This document shows, in pieces, positions 1 through 8,335 of a DNA stretch of 64,000 nt. The position numbers and the translations under genes are program-made. The DNA comes from Nocardioidaceae bacterium UBA4001 (GTDB taxonomy: Bacteria > Actinomycetota > Actinomycetes > Propionibacteriales > Nocardioidaceae): NCBI GenBank assembly GCA_002384855.1, contig DGBP01000039.1, forward strand, positions 1 through 64,000, read 5' to 3'. The stretch's first letter is position 1. Each line of letters starts with the position of its first letter. The notes below the pieces were generated by a model that did not search any database, had not been told where the DNA came from, and was given only the letters and a program-made list of their open reading frames with translations.

Positions 1-36
1 ACTCAGGCCCGGAGATCGAGATCTCCGGGCCTGAGT
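1..36 (-). terminator. Hairpin downstream of the initiator tRNA
   Basis: Bases 1-16 and 21-36 are perfect reverse complements around a 4-base loop (cgag). The hairpin lies just 3' of the minus-strand tRNA, where a terminator is expected. The window edge hides any T-tract, so intrinsic termination is inferred from the stem alone. Confidence 0.75.
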
Positions 37-40
37 CGTT

Positions 41-117
41 TGGTAGCGGGGGCAGGATTTGAACCTGCGACCTCCGGGTTATGAGCCCGGCGGGCTACCG
101 AACTGCTCCACCCCGCG
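41..117 (-). tRNA. Initiator tRNA-fMet (CAT)
   Basis: Reverse complement folds as a 77-nt tRNA with anticodon CAT and an encoded 3' CCA. Two hallmarks mark it as the initiator rather than the elongator: position 1 is C facing T at position 72 (no Watson-Crick pair at the acceptor end), and the anticodon stem carries three consecutive G-C pairs (GGG facing CCC). The T-arm contains GGTTCGAATCC. A hairpin lies immediately downstream and a promoter immediately upstream, so it is probably a single-gene transcript. Confidence 0.96.
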
Positions 118-129
118 TCGGTGAGCACA

Positions 130-158
130 ACCTTACGGGAGAAGGTCAGTCGCACCAA
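130..158 (-). promoter_or_regulatory. Promoter of tRNA-fMet
   Basis: On the minus strand a TTGGTG element (153-158) is followed after 17 bases by TAAGGT (130-135), a good sigma-70-type match. The predicted start falls a few bases before the tRNA 5' end. Confidence 0.6.
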
Positions 159-180
159 ATCGGGGCCGCCGTGAGCCCGG

Positions 181-3162
181 TCACCCGCCGCTACCGCCGC
201 CGTTCCCCCCGCCACCCTCGGCCGGCTGCTCCGTGAGACCGGCGGCCTCGAGCGCCTGGGCGACGAGGTCACGCGCTCGCTCGGTCGCGTCCTGGTAGGT
301 CGCGAGGTCACCCTCCTGCAGCGCCTGCTCTGCCTCGGCGAACGCGTCCTCGGCCTCGGCGAGCAACGACGCCACGTCCTGCGGAGCCTCCGGGCCGGCC
401 TGGCCCCCATCGGTCTCACCATCGGTCTCGCCCTCACCGGGCTCGGCGAGCGAGTCCTCCGACCCAGCCACCCCGAGCACGTCGTCGAGCGCGGAGGCCA
501 GCGTCGGACCGTAGCCGACGTCCTTGCCGAACGACACGAGCACGTAGCGCAGGACCGGGTAGGTTCCCTCACCGGACTCACGCAGTGTGTAGAGCGGCTG
601 GACGTACAGCAGCCCATCGCCTACCGGGAGGGTCAGCAGGTTGCCGTACACCGCCTTGGAGTTGGTCCTGGTGAACGCCAGCAACGCGTTCTGGATCTCC
701 TGGTCGGCACCGAACTGGTTGGCGATCTGGCCGGGGCCGGGGATCTGCGTGTTGCTCGGCAGGCGGAGGATCCGGATCTGGCCGTAGTCCTCGCGTGCGG
801 CGTCGGCGTCGACCGAGATGAACGCGGCGAGGTTCTGGCGGTTCTCCGGCACGTAGACGCTGGTGTGCGAGAAGACCGGGTCGGAGCCACCGGAGGGGGT
901 CCGCACCGAGAGGCGGTACGGCGGCTGCGACTGCGACTGCTGGGTCGGGTCCTGAGGCACCCGCCAGCGGTCCGAGCCCTCGTAGAACGGCCGGGGCTGC
1001 ACGACGTGGTACTCCGCGAGCATGTTGCGCTGCACCTTGAAGAGGTCCTCGGGGTAGCGCATGTGCGCTCGCAGCTCGTCGGGAATCGACTCCTTCGGCT
1101 CCACGATGCCGGGGAAAGCGCCGGCCCACGCCCGGAGGATCGGGTCCTCCTCGTCCCACTCGTAGAGCGTCACGGTGCCGTCGTACGCGTCGACCACGGC
1201 CTTGACCGAGTTACGGATGTAGTTGATCTCGTCGGTCGGCAGGGTGGCGTACGCCGTCTGCGGCTGGAGGCTGTCTCGGACCATCTCCGAGAGCGACTTC
1301 TTCTCCGACATCGGGTAGCGGTCGGTGACCGTGTAGGCGTCGAGGATCCATACGACGCGGCCGTCCACGACCGCCGGGTAGGAGTCGCCGTCGACGGTCA
1401 GCCACGGGGCGACCTTCTGCACCCGGGTCCGCGGCTCGCGGTCGTAGATGATCTTGGAGTTCTCGTTGACCCGGCTCGACAGCACGATGTTCGGCTCGCT
1501 GAACTTGACGGCGTACAGCAGCTTGTTGAACAGGCCGCCCACCGGCACGCCGGCCTTGCCGTCGTAGGTGTTCGTCTGTGGCTGCCCGCCCGGGCCCTCC
1601 CCCTCGGGGATGTCGAGCTCGACGTCTCGGCCACGGTCGGGCTTGCCGACGATCGAGTAGTTCGGGCTCTTCTCGCCGAAGTAGATCCGCGGCTCATAGC
1701 CCTCCCCCAGGGAGGACAGCTCACCCCGCGGCGGGATGTCCTGCTCGGCCCACTCCGGCTCACCGTCGTTCGTGGAGACCTCGCCTTGCGCGTCACGCTG
1801 GTTGCCGAACGCGGCGACGACACCGAACCCGTGGGTGTAGACCGTGTGCAGGTTCGCCCAGTTCAGCTGCTCCTGCGGCAGGCCGCTGAGGTCGATCTCA
1901 CGAGGCGCGACCACCATGTCGCGCACCTCCCCGTTGACCGGGTAGCGGTCCACGTCGAGCACGTCGGGCACCGAGTAGTAGCCGCGCACCTGCTGCAGCT
2001 GCTCGAACGTGTCCGAGACGACCGACGGGTCGATCAGCCGGATGCCCGGGATGGACTCCGCGTCCTGGCGCAGCTGTTCGGAGCTCAACGTCGCGTTGGC
2101 GGCGTACTGCGTGACCTCGGCGTCGGCGATGTCGTACGCCGTGCGCGTCGCCTCGATGTTCTTCTCGATGTACGGCGCCTCGCGGTCCGGCTCCGACGGG
2201 TTCACCTGGAACTGCTGGACCAGGCCCGGCCAGAGCGCCCCGAGCAGGATCGCCGACAGCACGAGCAGTGCGAGGCCGACCGACGGGAGCATCCAGGTCC
2301 GACGGAACACGTTGGCGAAGAAGAGGACCGCGGTGATCAGCGCGATGAAGGTGAGGATCTCCTTCGACGGCAGCACCGCGTGGTCGTCGGTGTAGGTGAC
2401 GCCGGTGATCAGCCCGGAGGTATCGGAGGTGATGTCGTAGCGGTCGAGCCAGTAGTCGGCTGCCTTGAACAGCACGAAGAGCCCGGCGAGCACGGAGATC
2501 TGCACCTGTGCCGCGCCGGACATCCGGTCGTGCTTGTCCTGGAGCCGGATGCCGCCGTAGAGGTAGTGCATGACGGTGGCCACGACCAGGCCCAGCACCG
2601 TCGCGGTCATCCCGAAACCGACCAGGAAGTGCAGCCACGGCAGGTCGAAGACGAAGAACCCGATGTCGCGGTCGAAGTACGGGTCGGTCTGGCCGAACTC
2701 CGTGGAGTTGCGCCACATCAAAAACTCGCGCCACCTCCCCGCGCCCGAGGCGCCGGCGAACAGGCCGAGCACGAGGCTCACGCCCAACAGCAGCCAGCGC
2801 CGCAGCGGGTCGACCACCTCGCGGTAGCGGTCCAGGCTGGCCTGCTCGAGCGACGCCGGCCGGAACAGCGGACGGTACTTGTGGGCCAGGAAGAGGTTGA
2901 GCGCGACGAACGCGGCCATCAGCAGGCCGAAGATCGCGAACAGCAGCACCCGGGTGCCCAGCAGCGTGGTGAAGACCGACCCGTAGTCGACGCTGCGGAA
3001 CCACAGGCGGTCGGTCCAGACGCCCGTGAAGACCGACAGCCCGAAGAAGGCCGCCATGAGGACCATCCCGGTGAACAACAGCGCTCGGGAGCGTTGCGGC
3101 GGCTGCCCGGTCGGCATCGGCCGCGGTCGTGCCGGGGGTGGTTCGTCGAAGAATCCGCTCAC
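181..3162 (-). CDS. UPF0182 family membrane protein
   Basis: A 993-aa integral membrane protein of the UPF0182 family, a large actinobacterial/cyanobacterial family of unknown function. The N-terminal third has about seven hydrophobic spans, beginning near residue 28 (ALLFTGMVLMAAFFG). A large extracytoplasmic domain follows, and the last 120 residues are an acidic, glycine-rich, probably disordered tail with GETDGETDGG-type repeats. The start is a GTG preceded by AGAGGAC. It lies last in a minus-strand group with the PPA1309-type protein and the YlbL-type protease, an arrangement common in actinobacteria. Family assignment is secure; a molecular role is not known. Confidence 0.93.
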   Translation of the reverse strand: MSGFFDEPPPARPRPMPTGQPPQRSRALLFTGMVLMAAFFGLSVFTGVWTDRLWFRSVDYGSVFTTLLGTRVLLFAIFGLLMAAFVALNLFLAHKYRPLFRPASLEQASLDRYREVVDPLRRWLLLGVSLVLGLFAGASGAGRWREFLMWRNSTEFGQTDPYFDRDIGFFVFDLPWLHFLVGFGMTATVLGLVVATVMHYLYGGIRLQDKHDRMSGAAQVQISVLAGLFVLFKAADYWLDRYDITSDTSGLITGVTYTDDHAVLPSKEILTFIALITAVLFFANVFRRTWMLPSVGLALLVLSAILLGALWPGLVQQFQVNPSEPDREAPYIEKNIEATRTAYDIADAEVTQYAANATLSSEQLRQDAESIPGIRLIDPSVVSDTFEQLQQVRGYYSVPDVLDVDRYPVNGEVRDMVVAPREIDLSGLPQEQLNWANLHTVYTHGFGVVAAFGNQRDAQGEVSTNDGEPEWAEQDIPPRGELSSLGEGYEPRIYFGEKSPNYSIVGKPDRGRDVELDIPEGEGPGGQPQTNTYDGKAGVPVGGLFNKLLYAVKFSEPNIVLSSRVNENSKIIYDREPRTRVQKVAPWLTVDGDSYPAVVDGRVVWILDAYTVTDRYPMSEKKSLSEMVRDSLQPQTAYATLPTDEINYIRNSVKAVVDAYDGTVTLYEWDEEDPILRAWAGAFPGIVEPKESIPDELRAHMRYPEDLFKVQRNMLAEYHVVQPRPFYEGSDRWRVPQDPTQQSQSQPPYRLSVRTPSGGSDPVFSHTSVYVPENRQNLAAFISVDADAAREDYGQIRILRLPSNTQIPGPGQIANQFGADQEIQNALLAFTRTNSKAVYGNLLTLPVGDGLLYVQPLYTLRESGEGTYPVLRYVLVSFGKDVGYGPTLASALDDVLGVAGSEDSLAEPGEGETDGETDGGQAGPEAPQDVASLLAEAEDAFAEAEQALQEGDLATYQDATERARDLVAQALEAAGLTEQPAEGGGGNGGGSGG

Positions 3163-3187
3163 TGCTGTCCTCTGTCCACTGTTCTCG

Positions 3188-3775
3188 TCAGTTCTCGAGC
3201 GTTCCGGTCAACAACTCTAGGAGCGCCGGCACGAGATCGGGGCTTTCCACGACCGCGGAGGCGTCGTCATGCGACCGGAAGCGCAGCGCGCAGTGGGTCG
3301 AGCCGTCGCGCGTCGCCGCCGCCACGATCCGTACCTCCTGCCGCTCAGGATGCTCCTGGGCGAACGCCTGCGCACGCTCCGGGTCCTCCGGGATGTCGTC
3401 GTCGGCCTCCGGCGGAAGCACGAGCCGCTCCACGACTGCGGCGCATCCGAACACCTCCGCGGGCCACATGATCTCGGCGAGGACGTCCTCGAGCGAGCGG
3501 TCCACCGGGGTGTGGTCCTGCTCGACCGGGGTCAGCGAGCCCGCCGCCGACGCCTCGTCGACACCCATCGCGGCAGCCAGGCCCGGTTCGCGCGCCAGCA
3601 GGTCGGAGGTGGGCACCAGGGCGTACAGGCGCGACGGCTGGTCCCAGCCCGCCTCGGCGGCGTGGGCCTCGATCTCGCGCACCGCGGTCGCGAGGACCTC
3701 GTCGACCTCGATGGTCGTCTCGTCGGGCATCGGCTCTGCGTCGGGCATCGGCTGTGCGTCCTCCATCGGGGTCAT
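3188..3775 (-). CDS. PPA1309-type conserved protein
   Basis: A 195-aa soluble protein resembling the actinobacterial PPA1309 family (function unknown), recognised by sequence feel and by its place between UPF0182 and the YlbL protease. The N-terminus is methionine/proline-rich with two near copies of AxPMPD; the rest is an acidic alpha/beta domain without recognisable catalytic motifs. I chose the ATG at 3775 because it overlaps the upstream stop as ATGA and has GAGG five bases ahead; a GTG at 3781 in the same frame is possible but lacks a ribosome site. Translational coupling to the protease is likely. Confidence 0.85.
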   Translation of the reverse strand: MTPMEDAQPMPDAEPMPDETTIEVDEVLATAVREIEAHAAEAGWDQPSRLYALVPTSDLLAREPGLAAAMGVDEASAAGSLTPVEQDHTPVDRSLEDVLAEIMWPAEVFGCAAVVERLVLPPEADDDIPEDPERAQAFAQEHPERQEVRIVAAATRDGSTHCALRFRSHDDASAVVESPDLVPALLELLTGTLEN

Positions 3776-4827
3776 CGGCACCTCGGCAGTGCGACCTCGG
3801 GGTCCTCGGCGTACGCCGTGACCGACTCGACGGCGCTGTGCATGGTCGGTGCGCGCACGAGTCTCATCTCCTCGACCTGGTCGGTCATCGCCGCGGCGGC
3901 CTCACAGTTGCCCGGGGGCACCAGGAACATCTCGGCCCCGGAGTCCGCGGCCGCGACGATCTTCTGCTGGATGCCTCCGATAGGTCCAACGGATCCGTCC
4001 TCGGCGATGGTTCCCGTGCCGGCGACCGCGGCGCCGCCGGTGAGCGCGCCGGGGGTGAGGGTGTCATACACCGCGAGGGAGAAGATGAGGCCGGCACTGG
4101 GGCCCCCGATGTTCTCGTCGATGTTCAACGAGACGTCGAACGGGAAGTCGTAGCTCGGCCCCACGGTCACCCCGACCCGGGGAACGCGGGGCTCCTCCTC
4201 GGAGAGCTCGGGGGTGACGCGGACGGTCTGCTCCTCGGCCTTGCGGCGGACCACGAACGTGGCCACCTCGCCCTCCGGGGTGTCCTGCACGGCCTCGGCG
4301 ACGTCGGCCGCCTCGGCGACCTCGACGCCGTTGACCGAGACGACGACGTCGCGCACCCGCAGCTTGCCGTCGGCCGGGCCGTCGGGGAGGACCCCGAGCA
4401 CCTCGGTGATGGTGTCGAGGTCGTAGTCGAGCTCCGTGAGCGCCACCGCGACGGCGGTGTCCTGCGAGCTGACCATCTGCACCGAGCTCTCGGTCTCGAC
4501 GTCCTGCTCGGACTCGTCGGGGGCGTAGAAGGCGTCGCGCGGGTAGATCGCCTTCGACCGGTCGAACCAGGCCATGAGCGCCTCGCCGATCTTGACCTCC
4601 TGGTCGGGCCCGGTCAGCCTGATCGTGGTCAGCTCCAGCCGGCCGTCGGTGTCGAAGCGCTCGCTGCCCTCCACCTGGACGATCTCCTCACCCTCCACCT
4701 CGGCGAGGACGTCGACGGTCGGCCCGGGGCTCATGGTGATGTACGGCACGGGAGTCGAGACCGCCACGAAGAACAGCACACCGAGCAGGAACGCAGCCAG
4801 CAGGCTCGCGACGGTGCGGCGACTCAT
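3772..4827 (-). CDS. YlbL-type PDZ/Lon-fold serine protease
   Basis: A 351-aa membrane-anchored protease of the YlbL group (MEROPS S16 fold). One N-terminal hydrophobic segment (about 6-24) acts as signal anchor. A PDZ domain lies around 130-205 (GKLRVRDVVVSVNG) and the Lon proteolytic domain around 215-350. The catalytic dyad is visible as Ser244 in GGPSAGLIFS and Lys289 in GGIQQKI. Unlike true Lon there is no ATPase domain, so it works extracytoplasmically. GAGAGG precedes the ATG. It heads the unit with the PPA1309-type and UPF0182 genes; a joint envelope role is inference from synteny only. Confidence 0.92.
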   Translation of the reverse strand: MSRRTVASLLAAFLLGVLFFVAVSTPVPYITMSPGPTVDVLAEVEGEEIVQVEGSERFDTDGRLELTTIRLTGPDQEVKIGEALMAWFDRSKAIYPRDAFYAPDESEQDVETESSVQMVSSQDTAVAVALTELDYDLDTITEVLGVLPDGPADGKLRVRDVVVSVNGVEVAEAADVAEAVQDTPEGEVATFVVRRKAEEQTVRVTPELSEEEPRVPRVGVTVGPSYDFPFDVSLNIDENIGGPSAGLIFSLAVYDTLTPGALTGGAAVAGTGTIAEDGSVGPIGGIQQKIVAAADSGAEMFLVPPGNCEAAAAMTDQVEEMRLVRAPTMHSAVESVTAYAEDPEVALPRCR

Positions 4828-4853
4828 GGCGAAAGCCTCTCACCTCAGGGCAA

Positions 4854-5138
4854 CTACGCCGAGCGGCGGGTGTGTCCCTGACCCTGCTCTGACCGCCCCG
4901 CGGCGAGACGGCCGCTGCGCGAGGGCCGGATCGCGATCCCGGTGCTCCGGTCGCGGGCCACCATCGGGCGTGGCCTCGATGCGCCCGGGTGCTTCCTGGT
5001 GATCGCCGCCGCGAAGCGCTCGTGGGCCTCGTCGGAGCGCTCTGCCTGCTCGCGGCGGGGCCGGCCCGCCCAGGAAGCCCACACCATCATCACGACCGCC
5101 ACCGCGGCGGTCGGCGCGAGCCAGAGCAGGATGTCCAC
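4854..5138 (-). CDS. Small single-span membrane protein
   Basis: A 94-aa hypothetical protein with one N-terminal transmembrane helix (about 3-24, ILLWLAPTAAVAVVMMVWASW) followed by a basic, hydrophilic cytoplasmic tail. Its GTG start lies six bases after a TAGCCT box (5145-5150), the spacing seen for leaderless transcripts throughout this window, which supports both the promoter and the start. It fits the gap between moaE and the YlbL gene on the same strand. No family recognised. Confidence 0.65.
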   Translation of the reverse strand: MDILLWLAPTAAVAVVMMVWASWAGRPRREQAERSDEAHERFAAAITRKHPGASRPRPMVARDRSTGIAIRPSRSGRLAAGRSEQGQGHTRRSA

Positions 5139-5209
5139 TCACCCAGGCTAGGGCGCGTACCCGGTCCGGGAGGGGAGCAACACGGCCCGGCCCCGGAGGA
5201 GGTACGGAC

Positions 5210-5644
5210 TCAGGGCGTGCCCACCCACTCGTCGCTGCCGTCGGCGAAGAGCTGGTGCTTCCAGATCGGCACCCGCTGCTTGAGCCGGTCGATGAGGGCC
5301 CGCGAGGCCTCGAACGCCTCGCCGCGGTGCGCGGCAGCGGTCGCCACCACGACGGCGGCGTCGCCGATCGCGAGCTTGCCGACCCGGTGCACCGCTGCGA
5401 CGGCGAGGACGTCGTACTCCCGGGCCACCTCCTCGGCAACGTCGAGGAGCTGGTCGAGCGCGGAGGGGTGGGCGGAGTACTCCAGGCCGGTCACGGACTT
5501 GTTCTCGTCGTGGTCGCGCACCGCGCCCACGAAGAGCGTGACACCGCCGGCGGCGGCGTCGGAAACGGCGGTGGCGACCTCGTCGACCGACAGCGCGGTG
5601 TCGCGGATGTCGACGAGGCGTACGACGGGAGGAAGCGGGCTCAC
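5210..5644 (-). CDS. moaE: Molybdopterin synthase catalytic subunit MoaE
   Basis: A 144-aa protein matching MoaE, the large subunit that inserts sulfur from MoaD-thiocarboxylate into precursor Z to make molybdopterin. Recognisable segments are the core FVGAVRDH, the central LEYSAHPSA, the HRVGKLAIGDAAV stretch and the C-terminal KQRVPIWKHQ with conserved lysines. The reading frame stays open far upstream, antisense to the next gene, but the GTG at 5644 sits 7 bases after a TAGGCT box and gives the normal family length. No moaD or other Mo-cofactor gene is adjacent; moeZ lies 22 kb away. Confidence 0.93.
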   Translation of the reverse strand: MSPLPPVVRLVDIRDTALSVDEVATAVSDAAAGGVTLFVGAVRDHDENKSVTGLEYSAHPSALDQLLDVAEEVAREYDVLAVAAVHRVGKLAIGDAAVVVATAAAHRGEAFEASRALIDRLKQRVPIWKHQLFADGSDEWVGTP

Positions 5645-5651
5645 ACCACCG

Positions 5652-5680
5652 AGCCTAGAGGTTGATGCCGCGAGTAGGTT
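5652..5680. promoter_or_regulatory. Divergent promoters of moaE and the zincin gene
   Basis: TAGGCT on the minus strand (5652-5657) lies 7 bases before the moaE GTG. TAGGTT on the plus strand (5675-5680) lies 7 bases before the ATG of the next gene. Both -10 boxes sit in 29 bases, so the two divergent promoters overlap. The moaE mRNA would be leaderless; the other also has GGGAGG in the spacer. Confidence 0.55.
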
Positions 5681-5687
5681 GGGAGGC

Positions 5688-7088
5688 ATGACCAACGACC
5701 CGAACGACCGTTCCGGTGACGAGAGCAACCCGTTCAGGGGCACGCCGTTCGAGCAGCTGTTCTCCGCCTTCGGCGGCGGTCTCCCCGGGGCCGGCGCGGG
5801 TGGTTCGGGGATGCCTGACTTCAACGCGATCATGCAGCAGATGCAGGCGATGATGCAGCCGCACGAAGGCTCGGTGAACTGGAACCTCGCCAAGGACGTG
5901 GCGCGGCGCACCGTCGCCCAGGAGCCGGACCCGACGCCGACGCAGAAGCAGCGGGATGCTGCCGCCGACGCGCTCCGGCTCGCCGACCACTGGCTGGACC
6001 AGGTGACCGACCTCCCCTCCGGGGTGAGCACCGCCGCCGTCTGGAGCCGGGCCGAGTGGGTCGAGGAGACCGTCGAGGTGTGGCAGCGGCTCGTGGAGCC
6101 GGTCGCCGAGCACGTGGTCGGCGCCATGGGCAACGCCCTGCCCGAGGAGGCCAAGGCGATGGCCGGCCCGTTGATCGGGATGATCGGCCAGGCCGGCGGC
6201 GCGATGTTCGGCGCGCAGGTCGGCCAGGCCCTCGGCGGCCTCGCGGGCGAGGTGCTCACCGCCTCCGACATCGGCCTGCCCCTCGGCCCCTCCGGCAAGG
6301 CTGCGCTGGTCCCCGCGAACGTCAAGGTGTTCTCCGACGGGCTCGACGTCCCCGACGAGGACGTGCTCCTCTACCTGGCCCTGCGCGAGGCTGCGCACCA
6401 GCGGTTGTTCGCACACGTCCCGTGGCTGCGAGCACACCTCCTGTCGGCCGTCGAGGACTACGGCCGGGATACGACGATCGACGTCTCGCGCATCGAGGAG
6501 TCGATGCGCAACATCGACCCGATGAACCCGGCCGCCATCCAGGAGGCGCTCGAGGGCGGCCTGTTCGAGCCGCAGAAGACTCCTGCCCAGGAGGCCGCGC
6601 TCGCCCGCCTGGAGACCACCCTCGCGCTGGTGGAGGGCTGGGTCGACGAGATCGTCGGCCAGGCCACCGCGGATCGGATGCCCAACGCGGCCCGCCTCCA
6701 GGAGGCCGTGCGCAGGCGCCGGGCCTCCGGCGGGCCCGCGGAGCAGACCTTCGCCGCGCTGGTCGGGCTGGAGCTGCGGCCCCGCCGGCTCCGGGACGCC
6801 TCGACGCTCTGGGGGTCCCTGGGCGCCCGCCAGGGGCAGCAGGGCCGCGACGCCGTGTGGGCGCACCCGGACCTGCTGCCGACCTCGGCGGACCTCGACG
6901 ACCCGCTCGGCTTCCGGGAGGGCGTGGAGGAGCCGCAGGCGCTCACCGACGAGGAGTTCGACGCGGCGCTGGCCGACCTGCTGGACAGCACGCCGCGTGA
7001 GGGTGACGGCGGGTCCGAGGGCGGCGGGTCCGAGGGCGGCGAGCCCGACAAGGATGCACCCGGCAGAGATCCCGACGGCGACCGCTGA
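5688..7088 (+). CDS. Zincin-like metalloprotease (DUF2342 type)
   Basis: A 466-aa cytosolic protein of the actinobacterial zincin_2/DUF2342 family, sometimes annotated as coenzyme F420 biosynthesis-associated. The diagnostic segment is LREAAHQRLFAHVPWL (about 232-247), where Glu234 and His237 form an EAAH motif in place of the HEXXH of ordinary zincins. A glycine/methionine-rich N-terminus precedes an all-helical core, and the C-terminus ends in a low-complexity GGSEGG repeat. ATG at 5688 is preceded by GGGAGG. Proteolytic activity of the family is predicted rather than established. The next gene starts inside its last 35 bases. Confidence 0.88.
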   Translation: MTNDPNDRSGDESNPFRGTPFEQLFSAFGGGLPGAGAGGSGMPDFNAIMQQMQAMMQPHEGSVNWNLAKDVARRTVAQEPDPTPTQKQRDAAADALRLADHWLDQVTDLPSGVSTAAVWSRAEWVEETVEVWQRLVEPVAEHVVGAMGNALPEEAKAMAGPLIGMIGQAGGAMFGAQVGQALGGLAGEVLTASDIGLPLGPSGKAALVPANVKVFSDGLDVPDEDVLLYLALREAAHQRLFAHVPWLRAHLLSAVEDYGRDTTIDVSRIEESMRNIDPMNPAAIQEALEGGLFEPQKTPAQEAALARLETTLALVEGWVDEIVGQATADRMPNAARLQEAVRRRRASGGPAEQTFAALVGLELRPRRLRDASTLWGSLGARQGQQGRDAVWAHPDLLPTSADLDDPLGFREGVEEPQALTDEEFDAALADLLDSTPREGDGGSEGGGSEGGEPDKDAPGRDPDGDR

Positions 7089-7644
7089 CGTGCTGCACGA
7101 CGACGCGCTCTCGCTGCTGCGCGCCTGGACGCCCCCGGACGAGGCCCAGGAGCGGCTGCGGGCCAGGTACGTCGCGCACCTCGAGCAGCACCCGGACGGG
7201 CTGACCCGGACGTGCTTCCCCGACCACCTGACCGCCAGCACGTTGATCCTCTCCGCGGACGGCAACAGGGTGCTGCTCACCCTGCACGCCAAGGCGGGGG
7301 CGTGGTTCCAGATGGGCGGGCACTGCGAGGCCGGCGACGCCACCCTGTCCGGGGCGGCACTGCGTGAGGCCGTCGAGGAGTCCGGCATCGGGGACCTCGA
7401 CCTCGATCCCCACCCGGTGCAGCTGAACGCCCACGCCGTGCCGTTCTGCGACCCCCGCGGGACGGTCGACCACCTCGACGTGCGCTTCGTCGCCGTGGCC
7501 CCCGACGAGGCCACGCACGCGGTCAGCGAGGAGTCGCTCGACGTCCGCTGGTGGCCCTGGGACGCTCTGCCGACCGAGGACGAGGACATGCACGAGCTCG
7601 TCCGGCTGGCCCGCTCACGGTGGGTCGCCCTCTCAACCCCGTGA
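7054..7644 (+). CDS. NUDIX hydrolase
   Basis: A 196-aa NUDIX-fold pyrophosphohydrolase. The Nudix box is seen as GGHCEAGDATLSGAALREAVEESG (REXXEESG type), placed centrally after an N-terminal helical extension of about 60 residues; a second half continues to a WWPWDALP motif typical of the fold. The ATG at 7054 lies within the end of the zincin gene (35-base overlap), so the two are probably co-transcribed and coupled. Substrate cannot be told from sequence. Confidence 0.9.
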   Translation: MHPAEIPTATADVLHDDALSLLRAWTPPDEAQERLRARYVAHLEQHPDGLTRTCFPDHLTASTLILSADGNRVLLTLHAKAGAWFQMGGHCEAGDATLSGAALREAVEESGIGDLDLDPHPVQLNAHAVPFCDPRGTVDHLDVRFVAVAPDEATHAVSEESLDVRWWPWDALPTEDEDMHELVRLARSRWVALSTP

Positions 7645-7649
7645 CCCCG

Positions 7650-7712
7650 CCCGGCACCTGTGCAGACGAAACAGCCGCGACCCGGCGCCTGTGCAGACGC
7701 GGGATCTGCACA
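7650..7712. repeat. Two 19-bp direct repeats plus terminator-like hairpin
   Basis: CCCGGCRCCTGTGCAGACG occurs at 7650-7668 and 7681-7699 with one difference. The second copy also pairs with an inverted TCTGCACA at 7705-7712, giving an 8-bp stem (7690-7697 with 7705-7712) and 7-base loop. It lies between convergent genes and may be a bidirectional terminator, although there is no T-tract. Confidence 0.6.
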
Positions 7713-7722
7713 AGAGCGGGGA

Positions 7723-8325
7723 TCAGTCGACGACGGTGACGACCTTGTCGGCGGCGCGCATCGCGTCGGCCCCTTCGGGTGAGCAGTCCGGCGGGTCGGC
7801 GTGCAGGCCCAGCTGGCTCGCGCACGCCACCCCGTCGAGGAACCCCTTGGCACGCTCGGCCTTCGGGTAGCGGTCCACCCACGCCCAGAACTGCGGGGTG
7901 TGCCCGGACTCGATGAGGTGGGCAAGCTCGTGGACCAGCACGTAGTCGATCACCCAGGCGGGCATGCCCTGCAGCCTCGTGGAGAGCCGGATCGTGCGGT
8001 CCGACGGCGTGCACGAGCCCCATCGGCTGTTCTGGTTGTCGACCCACCTCACGCTGGCGGGCCGTGCGAGCCCACCGAGGTAGCGCCCGCTCAGGTCGCG
8101 GGCCCGCCGGGCCAGCCCCTCGTCGTCGGGCCGGCGACGACGCTCGGAGCGCTCGAGGCGTTTGAGCATGGTGGCGACCCACGCCTGCTCCTCCGCGGGG
8201 CTCAGCCGCGCCGGGATCATCACCACGACCCGGTCGTCCTCGCGGTAGGCCGACACCGTCCGGCGCCGCTTGCGGCTGCGCCGCACCTCGACGGTCGGCT
8301 CCTCGGGCGCGGGGACGGTGGACAT
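7723..8325 (-). CDS. YgjP-type M48-like metallopeptidase (DUF45)
   Basis: A 200-aa protein of the YgjP/DUF45 family. The zinc site is VHELAHLIESGH: His132 and His136 with Glu133 form HEXXH, and His142 is a candidate third ligand. The family signature NSRWGSC lies just upstream at about 99-105. The N-terminus is very basic (RRSRKRRR). The start ATG is 7 bases after a TAACCT box (8333-8338) inside the end of the upstream gene, suggesting a leaderless mRNA. It is convergent with the NUDIX gene. Physiological substrates are unknown. Confidence 0.9.
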   Translation of the reverse strand: MSTVPAPEEPTVEVRRSRKRRRTVSAYREDDRVVVMIPARLSPAEEQAWVATMLKRLERSERRRRPDDEGLARRARDLSGRYLGGLARPASVRWVDNQNSRWGSCTPSDRTIRLSTRLQGMPAWVIDYVLVHELAHLIESGHTPQFWAWVDRYPKAERAKGFLDGVACASQLGLHADPPDCSPEGADAMRAADKVVTVVD

Positions 8326-8335
8326 GTGATGCAGG

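Noticed and set aside
865..3471. Long plus-strand frame of 868 codons
   Set aside because: It is antisense to UPF0182, reads as repetitive RRLRLL/HVEHV-type sequence and has no start signal; it arises from the high GC content of the real gene on the other strand.
5645..6325. Upstream extension of moaE in the same frame
   Set aside because: The extension is antisense to the zincin gene and the GTG at 5644 gives exact MoaE length with a -10 box in front.
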